Shown here: positions 42,093 to 50,422 of the stretch, piece after piece
How the letters are laid out: the number at the start of each line of letters is the position of its first letter
Numbering within the stretch: position 1 is the first letter of the stretch
Source of the DNA: Chitinophaga ginsengisoli
GTDB taxonomy: Bacteria; Bacteroidota; Bacteroidia; Chitinophagales; Chitinophagaceae
Direction of reading: 5' to 3'
NCBI RefSeq assembly: GCF_003014595.1
Contig: NZ_PYGK01000001.1
Coordinates: forward strand, 744,001-808,000
Length of the DNA stretch: 64,000 nt
Position numbers and translations under genes: made by a program
Notes under the pieces: generated by a model
Told to the model about the DNA's origin: nothing
What the model saw: only the letters and a program-made list of their open reading frames with translations
The model's database searches: none

Positions 42093-43751
42093 TCAGCTAC
42101 CGGCCACTTCCCGGTTCCCTACCCATACAAATCTTCTCAGTATGAATTCCGGGTTAGTGAAGCTCGCATTTCCCGCAGGATTACCTCCTGTCACATGAAA
42201 ATCAGAGAATGCAGCGTGTTGGTTTACCCAGATGAATCCGGTAAAGTTAAATGATACTGGTGTAAATACACTATTCATCTCCTCAGTTATCTTTTCTTTC
42301 ACCTCAGGACTGGTGGTATAGGCCGCGCAGGTAATAGCTCCATGCTGCTGCGCCATTTGCCGGGCCAGCTGAATAGATTCATTGGTATCCTTCGTTTTTA
42401 TGAGCAATAAAACCGGGCCAAATAATTCCTGTTCGAAGATAGGTCTGTCTTCACTGCTTACTTCCAGTATTGCAGGTGTGTACCCACGTGCATGGGTAAA
42501 CTCTTCATTTATCAGTGGTTGTCCTTCGAGGATCACTTTTGCACCCAGTTTACCGGCATTATGCGCCCTTTCCAGCGTGTTTTCATTCTGTAAGGCACCA
42601 AGTGTACCTGCTCCCATTTTAGGGTTGTTTACGAGGCTTACAACAGCATCTTTGAATCTCTGTACCACTTCGTCAAAGGACAGTTTTCCTCCAGCAGTGT
42701 TAATACCCTGTGCGGGGATGAAAAAGTTCTGCGGAGCGGTACACATTTGCCCCGAATAGAGAGATACAGAAAATGCCAGGTTCTGCATTACAGCGTCAAC
42801 ATCTGCCACACTGTCCAGTATGACTGAGTTCACTCCGGCCTTTTCCGTGAAAACGGTCTTGTGGGCCAGGGATTCCACATAATTCCCGAACTGGCTGCTG
42901 CCGGTATAGTCTATCAGCTGAATGCCAGGATGTTCGCACAGCGCCTTGGTGATAGGAGCTGCAGCAATATCTGGCGCCAGCTGGCAGAGATTAGGACTAA
43001 AGCCTTTTTCCTGTAAAACCTGCTGGATAGCGCTTACCACTATGGCAATTGGCAGGATGGCTTTGGGATGAGGTTTTACGATCACGGGATTGCCGGTTAC
43101 CAGGTCGGCATATATGCCTGGTAGTGAGTTCCACACCGGGAAAGTGGAACACCCGATCACCAGTCCTACGCCTTTCGGAATAGCCCGGAAATTCTTTTTC
43201 AGTTGCAGGGATGTTTTGCCCATAGGTTTTTCCCAGATCAGGGAAGCGGGGTAACGGCTGCCTTCATGATACCCCATGGCAATCGCCTCCAATGCCCTGT
43301 CGTTAGCATGCGGTCCGGATGCCTGGAAACTCATCATGAAACTCTGACCGGTGGTATGCATAGTGGCATAAGCGATATCAAAGAAACGCTCTTTAATATT
43401 TTCCAGGGTTTCTACCAGAATATCGGCCCGTACGTCTACCTGCGTATTACGCCACTGTGGGGCGGCTGTTATTGCTCTGCTTACCAGTTCATCTGCCGTG
43501 AACAGTGGATAAGTAATGCCCAGGGCTTCCTGGGTAAAGGGAGACACTTCTTCTCCTGCCCAGGTAGTTTCTCCTGTTTGCAGCAATTGCCCATAAGGTT
43601 TCTGCAGCAGGTCTTTATAACGGGCTTCGCCCTGTTCTGCTGCATTTTCACCATAGGCTTTGGGGTGTTCCGGGTACTGGGAATAGAATGCCCGTTCATG
43701 ATTCGCCTTTACGGCGCTTTCAATTGTGTTTTGGTGCTTGATGTTAAACAT
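42093..43751 (-). CDS. paaN: PaaN-type aldehyde dehydrogenase
   Basis: A 552-residue aldehyde dehydrogenase-superfamily protein of the PaaN group. Visible motifs are VIGCSTFPVWNSLPGIYADL, DYTGSSQFG, KTVFTEKAGVNSVI with the general-base Glu, and YSGQMCTAPQNFF with the nucleophile Cys. The length and sequence style match PaaN of phenylacetate catabolism, which oxidises a ring-cleaved aldehyde. No paaABCDE or paaK genes are within the window, so the gene is separated from its usual pathway. First or second gene of an operon with YceI. Confidence 0.87.
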   Translation of the reverse strand: MFNIKHQNTIESAVKANHERAFYSQYPEHPKAYGENAAEQGEARYKDLLQKPYGQLLQTGETTWAGEEVSPFTQEALGITYPLFTADELVSRAITAAPQWRNTQVDVRADILVETLENIKERFFDIAYATMHTTGQSFMMSFQASGPHANDRALEAIAMGYHEGSRYPASLIWEKPMGKTSLQLKKNFRAIPKGVGLVIGCSTFPVWNSLPGIYADLVTGNPVIVKPHPKAILPIAIVVSAIQQVLQEKGFSPNLCQLAPDIAAAPITKALCEHPGIQLIDYTGSSQFGNYVESLAHKTVFTEKAGVNSVILDSVADVDAVMQNLAFSVSLYSGQMCTAPQNFFIPAQGINTAGGKLSFDEVVQRFKDAVVSLVNNPKMGAGTLGALQNENTLERAHNAGKLGAKVILEGQPLINEEFTHARGYTPAILEVSSEDRPIFEQELFGPVLLLIKTKDTNESIQLARQMAQQHGAITCAAYTTSPEVKEKITEEMNSVFTPVSFNFTGFIWVNQHAAFSDFHVTGGNPAGNASFTNPEFILRRFVWVGNREVAGS

Positions 43752-43791
43752 ATGTGGAATTTGTGGATTGATTAACCTGCTATTGGCCCAA

Positions 43792-44871
43792 TCACCTCAC
43801 CAATGAAAACTTGTTGTCATTGTAATACTCGTCCGGTCTTAGCTTCAATGGGTGATTGCGTTGATATTGCAGAAAAGTATCGTATTCTGCTTTATGCATG
43901 GTGGTCCAGGCTCTGTAGGCCGGCTGATTGGCTACCGGGCCGAAGATCCACTGATTATAAGCTTCAAACATACCCTGTTTCAACAGGCTGCGCTGAAAGT
44001 CGAACAGTGCGTACGGGAACTTTACACCGGCAAAGTTGTACCAGTCCAGGAGAAAACGCGTACGCAGCATGATCAGCGTTTCCGGATCTATTCCTGACAT
44101 TACAACACTGGCTTGTTTACCCATGGACGCTTTGTAAGAGTTGATGAAGTCAGCAACTGATTTCTTCCTGCTTTTCTGATCGTTCTCGTCTTCTATCGCC
44201 TTTGACAACAGGGTAGGGTCGTTGTACAAAGATTTATAAGCATCCAGCAAAAGGGTCCTTACTTCTGCCGTCCGGGCGGTGTAGCTTTCCAGGTTCACAA
44301 ATATTTCCCCGTAAATGATCACCCACACCGGGTTATTCATGTACGTATAAGCCTTGATGGCATTATAGTAGTTACTGGAGAAATTAGGGGCTTTTTCAAT
44401 GCCCTTCAGGTAACTGCCCATACCTCCTTCAAATACCTTCAGGAACATGAGCAATTGTCCGTTGTCATTATACAGCTCCCCGCTTTCCGGGAATTTACGT
44501 AATGCTTTTTCATACAGCTTCTGAGCTGTTTTCCATTCCTGCCTGGATTGATAAATATTCCCGGCTATCTGGAAAGTTTGTTCGTCGGCTTCTTTCTTGT
44601 TCAGCAAGGGCTCTATTATGTTCTTCGCCTTGTTCATATCTCCCTGGAGATAATAGGCAAAACCGAGTTGTTTCTTGAACTCAATATTATCCGGTTCCTG
44701 TTGTAATGCCTGGTTCAGGACCAAAATAGCATTAGAATAGTCGCCATCGCGTATAAATCCAGTCGCTGTAGTATACAATTCCTGTGCATTCTGGGCAGAT
44801 GCACTTATTACAGATGAAAATAATATGGCCGTAAATAAGCCCATTTTCAATAAAGATGCCCTCATATTCAT
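43792..44871 (-). CDS. exported TPR protein
   Basis: A 359-residue protein with a signal peptide (LLKMGLFTAILFSSVISASAQ). The N-terminal half has TPR motifs (LYTTATGFIRDGDYSNAILVL, YLQGDMNKAKNIIEPL, AQKLYEKALRKFPES). The C-terminal half (about 210-359) is helical and ends NDNKFSLVR. No named family recognised. I chose the ATG at 44871 because the upstream extension has no match. It is 40 bp before PaaN on the same strand. Confidence 0.82.
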   Translation of the reverse strand: MNMRASLLKMGLFTAILFSSVISASAQNAQELYTTATGFIRDGDYSNAILVLNQALQQEPDNIEFKKQLGFAYYLQGDMNKAKNIIEPLLNKKEADEQTFQIAGNIYQSRQEWKTAQKLYEKALRKFPESGELYNDNGQLLMFLKVFEGGMGSYLKGIEKAPNFSSNYYNAIKAYTYMNNPVWVIIYGEIFVNLESYTARTAEVRTLLLDAYKSLYNDPTLLSKAIEDENDQKSRKKSVADFINSYKASMGKQASVVMSGIDPETLIMLRTRFLLDWYNFAGVKFPYALFDFQRSLLKQGMFEAYNQWIFGPVANQPAYRAWTTMHKAEYDTFLQYQRNHPLKLRPDEYYNDNKFSLVR

Positions 44872-45000
44872 GCCTGTCAGACGTTTGCTGTAAAAATAAA
44901 GAAAAAATGTGCCAAACATTCAGAAGGGAGGGGAGAATACCTTGTTTCTTCTCTACGTCTTCTCTGCTTATTCTCTGCTTGTTCCCCGGGAAGGGGCATC

Positions 45001-45070
45001 CATTTCCGTCTCCCCGGGGTTATCACCCCGGGCTACAAACACTGGGACTCCTGACGGAGTCCTATAGCCT
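45001..45070. repeat. REP-like double palindrome
   Basis: Two adjacent perfect palindromes: CCCCGGGGT / ACCCCGGG (45012-45032, 4-nt loop) and GGACTCC / GGAGTCC (45045-45062, loop TGAC). Between them is CTACAAACACT. It resembles a common bacterial intergenic element of the form 'ccccgggg..ccccgggctacaaacac..gggactcc'. It is G/C-richer than its flanks. Confidence 0.6.
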
Positions 45071-45119
45071 CCACCGAACCTCTATACTATCCTCAAGCTA
45101 TGATAAGGTTAGAAACAGG

Positions 45120-45158
45120 AACGCCTGCCAGGAAGATGGAGACTTCCCGGCAGGCGTT
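45120..45158 (-). terminator. hairpin after the DUF1015 gene
   Basis: AACGCCTGCC (45120-45129) and GGCAGGCGTT (45149-45158) are exact complements, extended inward by GGAAG/CTTCC after one mismatch. It lies 20 bp past the DUF1015 stop. It lacks a T-run on the minus strand. Confidence 0.6.
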
Positions 45159-45178
45159 ATAATGTATGGTAAAGAAAC

Positions 45179-46420
45179 TTAAATCATCTGGGAGATCAGT
45201 CCATCACGCAGTTTAGGTTCGAACCAGGTGCTTTTCGGAGGCATTACGTTGCCACTGTCGGCGATGTCGAACAACTGCTGAATGGTAACCGGATACAGGG
45301 CAAAAGCGACCTTCATTTCACCGCTATCCACTCTTTTTACCAGCTCCTGCAAACCGCGGATACCGCCTACGAAGTCGATACGCTTGTCGGTACGCTGGTC
45401 TTTGATACCCAGGATCTTATCCAGGACATTATTGGACAGGATGGTCACATCCAGGATACCGATAGGATCTGTAGTGTAGGTACCTTCTTTGGCTACCAGG
45501 CGGTACCAGGTGCTTTCCAGGTACATGCTGAATTCATGCAGCATGGCAGGCTGTTGTGGCAGGTGACCGATAGATTCTACTGTAAAGTCATATTCCAGGC
45601 GGGAAAGCAGTGCTTCTTTGGATAGCCCGTTGAGGTCTTTTACCAGCCTGTTATAATCCAGTATAACCAGCTGGCTGGCGGGGAAGATAGTGGTCAGGAA
45701 GTAATTGGCAGGGTCATCCATAGAGATCTTCTGCTTTTCTTCAAATTCCTTCTGTACCAGGGAAGCAGATGCAGCACGGTGATGGCCGTCGGCAATATAG
45801 GTGTGAGGAACTTTGGAGGAGAACAGAGAAGTGATCTCATTTACAGCGGCAGGATCGTTCACTACCCAAACGGTATGCTGGATGCCGTCAGCAGCAGTAA
45901 AGTCGTATGCCGGTGTATGAGCATGTATCCAATGGTCTATGAGGGCGTTCACTTCAGGAACATCGTTATAGGCCAGGAATACATTTCCTGTCTGCGCGCG
46001 GGTGGTCTTGATATTGTTGATACGGTCCAGTTCTTTGTCAGGACGCGTAAATTCATGCTTCTTAATAATGCCCATGTTATAATCAGACACGGAAGATGCA
46101 CATACGAGTCCTGTCTGCGTGCGACCATGCATGATAAGACGGTAGATATAATAGCAGGGAGCATCATCCTGGAAAAGGGTTCCTTCTTTGATAAATTTCT
46201 GCAGGTTTTCTGCGGCTTTATCATATACAGCCTGGCTGTATACATCGGTACCCTCCGGAAGGTCAATTTCCGATTTGGAAACATGGTAAAACGAGTACTG
46301 GTTACCGGCAGCTTCTGCTTTGGCCTCTGCTGCGCTAAGCACATCGTAAGGGCGTGCAGCAACTTTGTCTGCAAGTTCCGGAGTAGGTCTTAGTCCTCTG
46401 AACGGTCTGATGATTGCCAT
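45179..46420 (-). CDS. DUF1015-family protein
   Basis: A 413-residue cytoplasmic protein of the DUF1015 family, starting MAIIRPFRGLRPTPELADK. The conserved motif YIADGHHRAASAS resembles the DGHHR core of ParB/SerK-like folds, so a nucleotide- or serine-linked reaction is possible, but this is inference. In Bacteroidota it is usually beside serC and serA, and here serC is directly upstream, while serA is not in the window. It has its own -7 box at 46441-46448. Confidence 0.88.
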   Translation of the reverse strand: MAIIRPFRGLRPTPELADKVAARPYDVLSAAEAKAEAAGNQYSFYHVSKSEIDLPEGTDVYSQAVYDKAAENLQKFIKEGTLFQDDAPCYYIYRLIMHGRTQTGLVCASSVSDYNMGIIKKHEFTRPDKELDRINNIKTTRAQTGNVFLAYNDVPEVNALIDHWIHAHTPAYDFTAADGIQHTVWVVNDPAAVNEITSLFSSKVPHTYIADGHHRAASASLVQKEFEEKQKISMDDPANYFLTTIFPASQLVILDYNRLVKDLNGLSKEALLSRLEYDFTVESIGHLPQQPAMLHEFSMYLESTWYRLVAKEGTYTTDPIGILDVTILSNNVLDKILGIKDQRTDKRIDFVGGIRGLQELVKRVDSGEMKVAFALYPVTIQQLFDIADSGNVMPPKSTWFEPKLRDGLISQMI

Positions 46421-46440
46421 GATATTAGATTGTTAGGCCG

Positions 46441-46448
46441 CAAAAGTA
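46441..46448 (-). promoter_or_regulatory. Bacteroidota -7 box of the DUF1015 gene
   Basis: On the minus strand this reads TACTTTTG, 20 nt upstream of the start codon at 46420. Confidence 0.55.
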
Positions 46449-46499
46449 ATTAATTAATTTTTCCCGTCTAAGTACTTGTCTGTGTTTAGTTTGGAGAAT

Positions 46500-46536
46500 A
46501 AACAAAGGGCCCTGTATTGAACAGGACCCTTTGTTT
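46500..46536 (-). terminator. terminator of serC
   Basis: AAACAAAGGGCCCTGT (46500-46515) pairs with ACAGGACCCTTTGTTT (46521-46536) with one mismatch and a 5-nt loop, 26 bp past the serC stop. It separates serC from DUF1015, which has its own promoter. Confidence 0.8.
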
Positions 46537-46562
46537 ATATGATATTACTATCTACTAAGTTA

Positions 46563-47633
46563 CTATGCCTTTTTGAGGCTGAAGTACTTCATGGCTTCCA
46601 CCAGTACTTCCACACTTTCATAAGGCAGTGCATTATAGAGAGAGGCGCGGAAGCCACCTACCAGGCGGTGTCCTTTGATGCCTACTATATCTTCTTTCTT
46701 GCAGAATTTCAGGAACTCTTCCTCCAGCTCAGGTTTATCCATAATGAACGATACGTTCATACGGCTCCTGTCTTCTTTCTGTACAGTACCACGGAACAGC
46801 GGGTTCTGATCGATCTCGTTATAGAGCAGTGCTGCTTTCTTTTCATTTTGTTTCTCCATAGCAACTGCACCACCCTGGTCTTTCAGCCAGCGGAGAGTGA
46901 GCATGGAGATATAGATTGCAAATACAGGAGGGGTGTTTAACATTGAACCGTTCTCAATATGGTTGCGGTAATCCAGAATGGTAGGGATCTTACGACTTAC
47001 CTTACCTAATATGCTTTTACGAACAGCAACGAGTGTAGTACCTGCAGCACCCATGTTCTTTTGCGCACCTGCATAGATGAGTGAGAACTTATTAAAGTCC
47101 ATGGGACGGCTCAGAATATCACTACTCATATCCGCTATGAGAGGAACAGTTGTTTCCGGGATCTTGTGCCACTGCGTACCATAAATGGTGTTATTGGTCG
47201 TAATGTGCAGATACGAAGATTTCGGGGAAATATTAAACTGTTTGGGGATGTGATTATAACTGCTGTCTTTAGAACTGGCAGCTATATCCACGAAGCCATA
47301 TAATTTGGCTTCTTTGATTGCCTTATTGCTCCATACACCGGTATCGATGTAAGATGCCGTACTATCATTTTCAAGGAGGTTCATGGGTATCTGCATGAAC
47401 TGCGTACTCGCCCCCCCGTGAAGATAAAGCACCTCGAAGTCGTCATCGAGTTGCATCAGCTCTTTTACAAGCTCTCTTGCCTCATCCAGTACAGCCTGAA
47501 ACAGCGGTGTTCTATGCCCTATTTCTAAAATTGACATCCCTGAACCTTCAAAGTCAATCAAAGCTTTACTGGCCTTGTACAGCACTTCATTCGGCAATAT
47601 GGAAGGCCCTGCGTTAAAATTGTGCACCTTCAT
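46563..47633 (-). CDS. serC: phosphoserine aminotransferase
   Basis: A 356-residue PLP-dependent class V aminotransferase that makes O-phosphoserine from 3-phosphohydroxypyruvate for serine synthesis (and related vitamin B6 chemistry). It starts MKVHNFNAGPSILPNEVL, then EIGHRTPLFQAVLDEA and LYLHGGASTQFMQIPMN. The PLP-binding Lys is in YAGAQKNMGAAG. I chose the ATG at 47633 because the NFNAGPS start is the family N-terminus. Followed by a DUF1015 gene, the usual partner. Confidence 0.95.
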   Translation of the reverse strand: MKVHNFNAGPSILPNEVLYKASKALIDFEGSGMSILEIGHRTPLFQAVLDEARELVKELMQLDDDFEVLYLHGGASTQFMQIPMNLLENDSTASYIDTGVWSNKAIKEAKLYGFVDIAASSKDSSYNHIPKQFNISPKSSYLHITTNNTIYGTQWHKIPETTVPLIADMSSDILSRPMDFNKFSLIYAGAQKNMGAAGTTLVAVRKSILGKVSRKIPTILDYRNHIENGSMLNTPPVFAIYISMLTLRWLKDQGGAVAMEKQNEKKAALLYNEIDQNPLFRGTVQKEDRSRMNVSFIMDKPELEEEFLKFCKKEDIVGIKGHRLVGGFRASLYNALPYESVEVLVEAMKYFSLKKA

Positions 47634-47816
47634 AGGTCGTTCTAAGTTAAATAAATTGTTTGCTTGTTCCACTTTGTTTGGTTTTGTCAGAGGAATGGAA
47701 AAAAAAGTATGGCATTTCACTTATGATGCTGAACGCGTGTAGGATAAGGCTAAAAAGATAGTACTAACAAAGATAATTTATATTTTTTTAAAATCGAAAT
47801 TAATTGGGACAGGTTT

Positions 47817-48761
47817 TTAATCCTCCTGTCGGCCAATCATATCCGTTGCCATACGGCCAATAGGCTCATCGGCTACTTTGCAGTGCTGAAGCTTGTTTAA
47901 GGCTGGCATGCCTGCGTTTACCCAGGCGGTATACCAATAGCTGGCTGTAGTGTTGATTGCGTCCCTCATACGGCGTTCTACCATATCCCCTAACATGGAG
48001 TGATAACTCCTGACATAAGCTGTTGCGTAGTTTCTTACAAGTTTTCCATTGCGCTTCTCGTACGCAAATTTCCTGCCGGATGTATACCTGTTGCTTAATA
48101 TCTTTTCAAGCTGCAGCACAGTATCTGCTGCCATGGCGCTTTCAAGCACAATTTGCCAGGTGTTGACACTGATATCTTTTACATAATGTGCCTTCCCTGT
48201 CCAGTACCGAAAGGTTCTATCTGCCATCAATTCGGGGATGCTGGATTCCCACAACCCGTGGATGCCCTGTTGTCCTGTCAGTTGCCCGTTGTGATTAGAG
48301 CATGCATGCAGTGGTACATGCGCATCGCCTACATAATGGCCAATATCAGCACTAAGTTTGATGATCCTGTCTGCATCATTGTCCAGGAAAGCCTTTGTCA
48401 GCCTGGACATCATCTGTGAAATATACCATGGCAGGATACCATACCTGTTGAGTGTATCAGTTGTGAAACGCAATACTGCCTCCTGCCAGGAGTGGGGCAA
48501 TTCAGGAAAAGGTGCCTGCCCGTAATGATCGATATCTATATAATGCCGCGGGCCTTCTTCCGGGATGATATATCTTCTTTTATCTGCATCTGTGGCATGT
48601 GTGGCCAGGTATTCCAGGTTGGGTTTGTAGAATACCAGCATATCCGGAGGTAATGTAAATACCGCCAGCCGGTTAATACGCTGATGTGCAAAGAAACCCC
48701 AGCCATGAGCAGGCAGAGAAAGGATGGTCAACAGACTGATCGTCCAGCAGATTTGGTGCAT
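47817..48761 (-). CDS. exported zinc-dependent phospholipase C / S1-P1 nuclease-like enzyme
   Basis: A 314-residue protein. A signal peptide ends at PAHG, leaving mature N-terminal Trp21 (WGFFAHQRINRLA), which in this superfamily binds zinc through its amino group. Other zinc ligands are visible: His in FFAHQ, Asp/His in HYIDIDHYG, HYVGDAHVPLH, and the later Glu in LWESSIPEL. The family contains phospholipases C and S1/P1 nucleases; which one applies is not clear. It is probably periplasmic. Monocistronic. Confidence 0.85.
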   Translation of the reverse strand: MHQICWTISLLTILSLPAHGWGFFAHQRINRLAVFTLPPDMLVFYKPNLEYLATHATDADKRRYIIPEEGPRHYIDIDHYGQAPFPELPHSWQEAVLRFTTDTLNRYGILPWYISQMMSRLTKAFLDNDADRIIKLSADIGHYVGDAHVPLHACSNHNGQLTGQQGIHGLWESSIPELMADRTFRYWTGKAHYVKDISVNTWQIVLESAMAADTVLQLEKILSNRYTSGRKFAYEKRNGKLVRNYATAYVRSYHSMLGDMVERRMRDAINTTASYWYTAWVNAGMPALNKLQHCKVADEPIGRMATDMIGRQED

Positions 48762-48790
48762 GATTGTTTTTTAATATTTGGGTAACAAAA

Positions 48791-48817
48791 AACGGAGCCT
48801 GTGTGGCTCCGTTATAA
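48791..48817 (-). terminator. terminator of the DUF502 gene
   Basis: AACGGAGCC pairs exactly with GGCTCCGTT around a 5-nt loop, 26 bp past the DUF502 stop, with a T-run on the minus strand (GTTTTTTGTT). Confidence 0.8.
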
Positions 48818-48838
48818 TATTAGATAAAAATATTGATA

Positions 48839-49477
48839 TTAAGCGTGTGCTTCCTTTTTCTCGTGCACATCAATGTTCGTTACACCGCCACTCACAGCAA
48901 ACTTCATCGCCTCGCCTGCTGAGATATTTGTCAGCGGCCTTACCTTGCTGACAGGCACCATAAATACCTTCCCCGTAATGGCGTAGGCATGAGGTACATA
49001 TACAGCCGTATATCCCTCCAGGCCCAGGCTGGATACATCTGCCTGGGTAATGAAACCCATTTCCCAGACGTCCACACCATAGATCTGTACCAATACAGGA
49101 TGGTCAAATTTCTTTTTCTCGCCTACAAAAGCATCAAAGACATCCTTGACAGAGGTGTATATATATTTAATGAATGGCGTCCTTTCCAGCAGGTGGTCAA
49201 ACAATGAAAAAATACGGCTTACAATAAAGGAGGAGCTAAGATAGCCGACCGTAACGACCAATACCAGTACCAACACAAAGCCTACCCCCTTATAACGAAG
49301 GTATTTCAGCGGAGTTTCCAAGGGTACGATGTCTTTGGGAATGATATTATCGATGGTAATAAAAACCCAGTACAGTGTCAGCGCGGTAACGCCAATGGGG
49401 GCCAATATCAGTAAGCCCTGGAAGAAATACCGTAATATGCGGGCCGCCAGAAGCCTAAAACGTTTTTTAGGAGACAT
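48839..49477 (-). CDS. DUF502-family membrane protein
   Basis: A 212-residue protein. Two hydrophobic segments (FFQGLLILAPIGVTALTLYWVF and GVGFVLVLVLVVTVGYLSSSF) are followed by a cytoplasmic or periplasmic domain with LERTPFIKYIYTSVKDVFDAF and the GYTAVYVPHAYAITGKVFMVP motif, all DUF502 features. Related plant COV proteins affect membrane trafficking, but the bacterial role is unknown. I chose the ATG at 49477, because a -7 box at 49541-49548 places the mRNA start downstream of the longer frame's start. Confidence 0.88.
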   Translation of the reverse strand: MSPKKRFRLLAARILRYFFQGLLILAPIGVTALTLYWVFITIDNIIPKDIVPLETPLKYLRYKGVGFVLVLVLVVTVGYLSSSFIVSRIFSLFDHLLERTPFIKYIYTSVKDVFDAFVGEKKKFDHPVLVQIYGVDVWEMGFITQADVSSLGLEGYTAVYVPHAYAITGKVFMVPVSKVRPLTNISAGEAMKFAVSGGVTNIDVHEKKEAHA

Positions 49478-49540
49478 ATTGTTTAAATGTAGATACGTGA
49501 ATAATCCGGGAACCCCAGGAAATTGAATATCTGACGGCGT

Positions 49541-49548
49541 CAAAGTTA
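49541..49548 (-). promoter_or_regulatory. Bacteroidota -7 box of the DUF502 gene
   Basis: On the minus strand this reads TAACTTTG, about 63 nt before the chosen start at 49477. Confidence 0.55.
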
Positions 49549-49654
49549 CATCGTTTATTTTATCCTTTGGAGTGGATCTGTACAAACCTGTAAAACAATG
49601 CCTTATCGAATAAAGGGACTTGTACTGGATAACTATATTAAAAATAATTACGTT

Positions 49655-49732
49655 GGAAACTTTTGTGGTTTAAAAAGTTTCCATAGTTTTGTTCCAGCAT
49701 CGCAAATCAGTTGGAGACCACCGGAAACTATG
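49655..49732. promoter_or_regulatory. candidate TetR operator cluster (GGAAAC motifs)
   Basis: In the 329-bp gap between DUF502 and the TetR gene, GGAAACTTTT (49655-49664) and AAAAGTTTCC (49673-49682) form a perfect inverted repeat. A second site GGAAACTATG (49723-49732) faces CATAGTTTTG beginning at 49682. This GGAAAC-AGTTTCC arrangement is typical before Bacteroidota TetR-RND operons. No other gene is seen in the gap. Confidence 0.7.
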
Positions 49733-49806
49733 AAGCCAGAATGGAATAATTAGCCGCCATTATCAGGACTTAAAGACAAAACCAAGAACGCACATACAAT
49801 CACAAA

Positions 49807-50418
49807 ATGGAAATACAGGAACGTATTCTGGATACTGCATTCAGTCTGTTCTGTCAATTCGGAACACGCTCAATTACCATGGATGATATCGCCCAGCGCA
49901 TGGGTGTATCAAAAAAGACCCTGTATGCACATTTTGCTGATAAGGATGAACTGGTGGTACACGCCATTAGCCGTTACCTCAACAGAATGGATAAAGAGTG
50001 TATTGAAAATCAGGAGCTGGCCTCAAATGCAATTGATGAACTGTTCCTGGTCATGAAAATGATGGACCAGAGCTTCCGTAACATGAACCCGATTATCCTG
50101 TTCGATCTTCAAAAGTTTCATACCAAAGCTTACCAGGTGTTCCAGGAGTATATGAACACCAATATGCAGAAAACCGTAAGACAAAATCTTGAGAGAGGTG
50201 TGCGTGAAGGGCTGTACCGGTCAGACTTCGACATTGGAATTATGACACAGTATCGCATGGCTACCTCTATGTTATGTTTTCAGCCAGACATATTTCCTTA
50301 TGGGAAATATGATATGAGTAAAGTGCAGTGCATTGTGCTGGAACATTTCCTGTATGGCCTGGTATCGCCTGAAGGCTATAAACGCGTAGAAGAGAACAAA
50401 CTACAACTACAGAAATAA
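49807..50418 (+). CDS. TetR/AcrR-family regulator of the efflux operon
   Basis: A 203-residue regulator. The N-terminal TetR helix-turn-helix is clear (ILDTAFSLFCQFGTRSITM, DIAQRMGVSKKTLYAHFADKD). The C-terminal part is an all-helical ligand domain. It is the first gene of the TolC-adaptor-RND operon, 4 bp before tolC, and GGAAAC repeats upstream look like its operator, so it probably represses its own operon until a substrate is bound. Ligand unknown. Confidence 0.93.
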   Translation: MEIQERILDTAFSLFCQFGTRSITMDDIAQRMGVSKKTLYAHFADKDELVVHAISRYLNRMDKECIENQELASNAIDELFLVMKMMDQSFRNMNPIILFDLQKFHTKAYQVFQEYMNTNMQKTVRQNLERGVREGLYRSDFDIGIMTQYRMATSMLCFQPDIFPYGKYDMSKVQCIVLEHFLYGLVSPEGYKRVEENKLQLQK

Positions 50419-50422
50419 ACCA

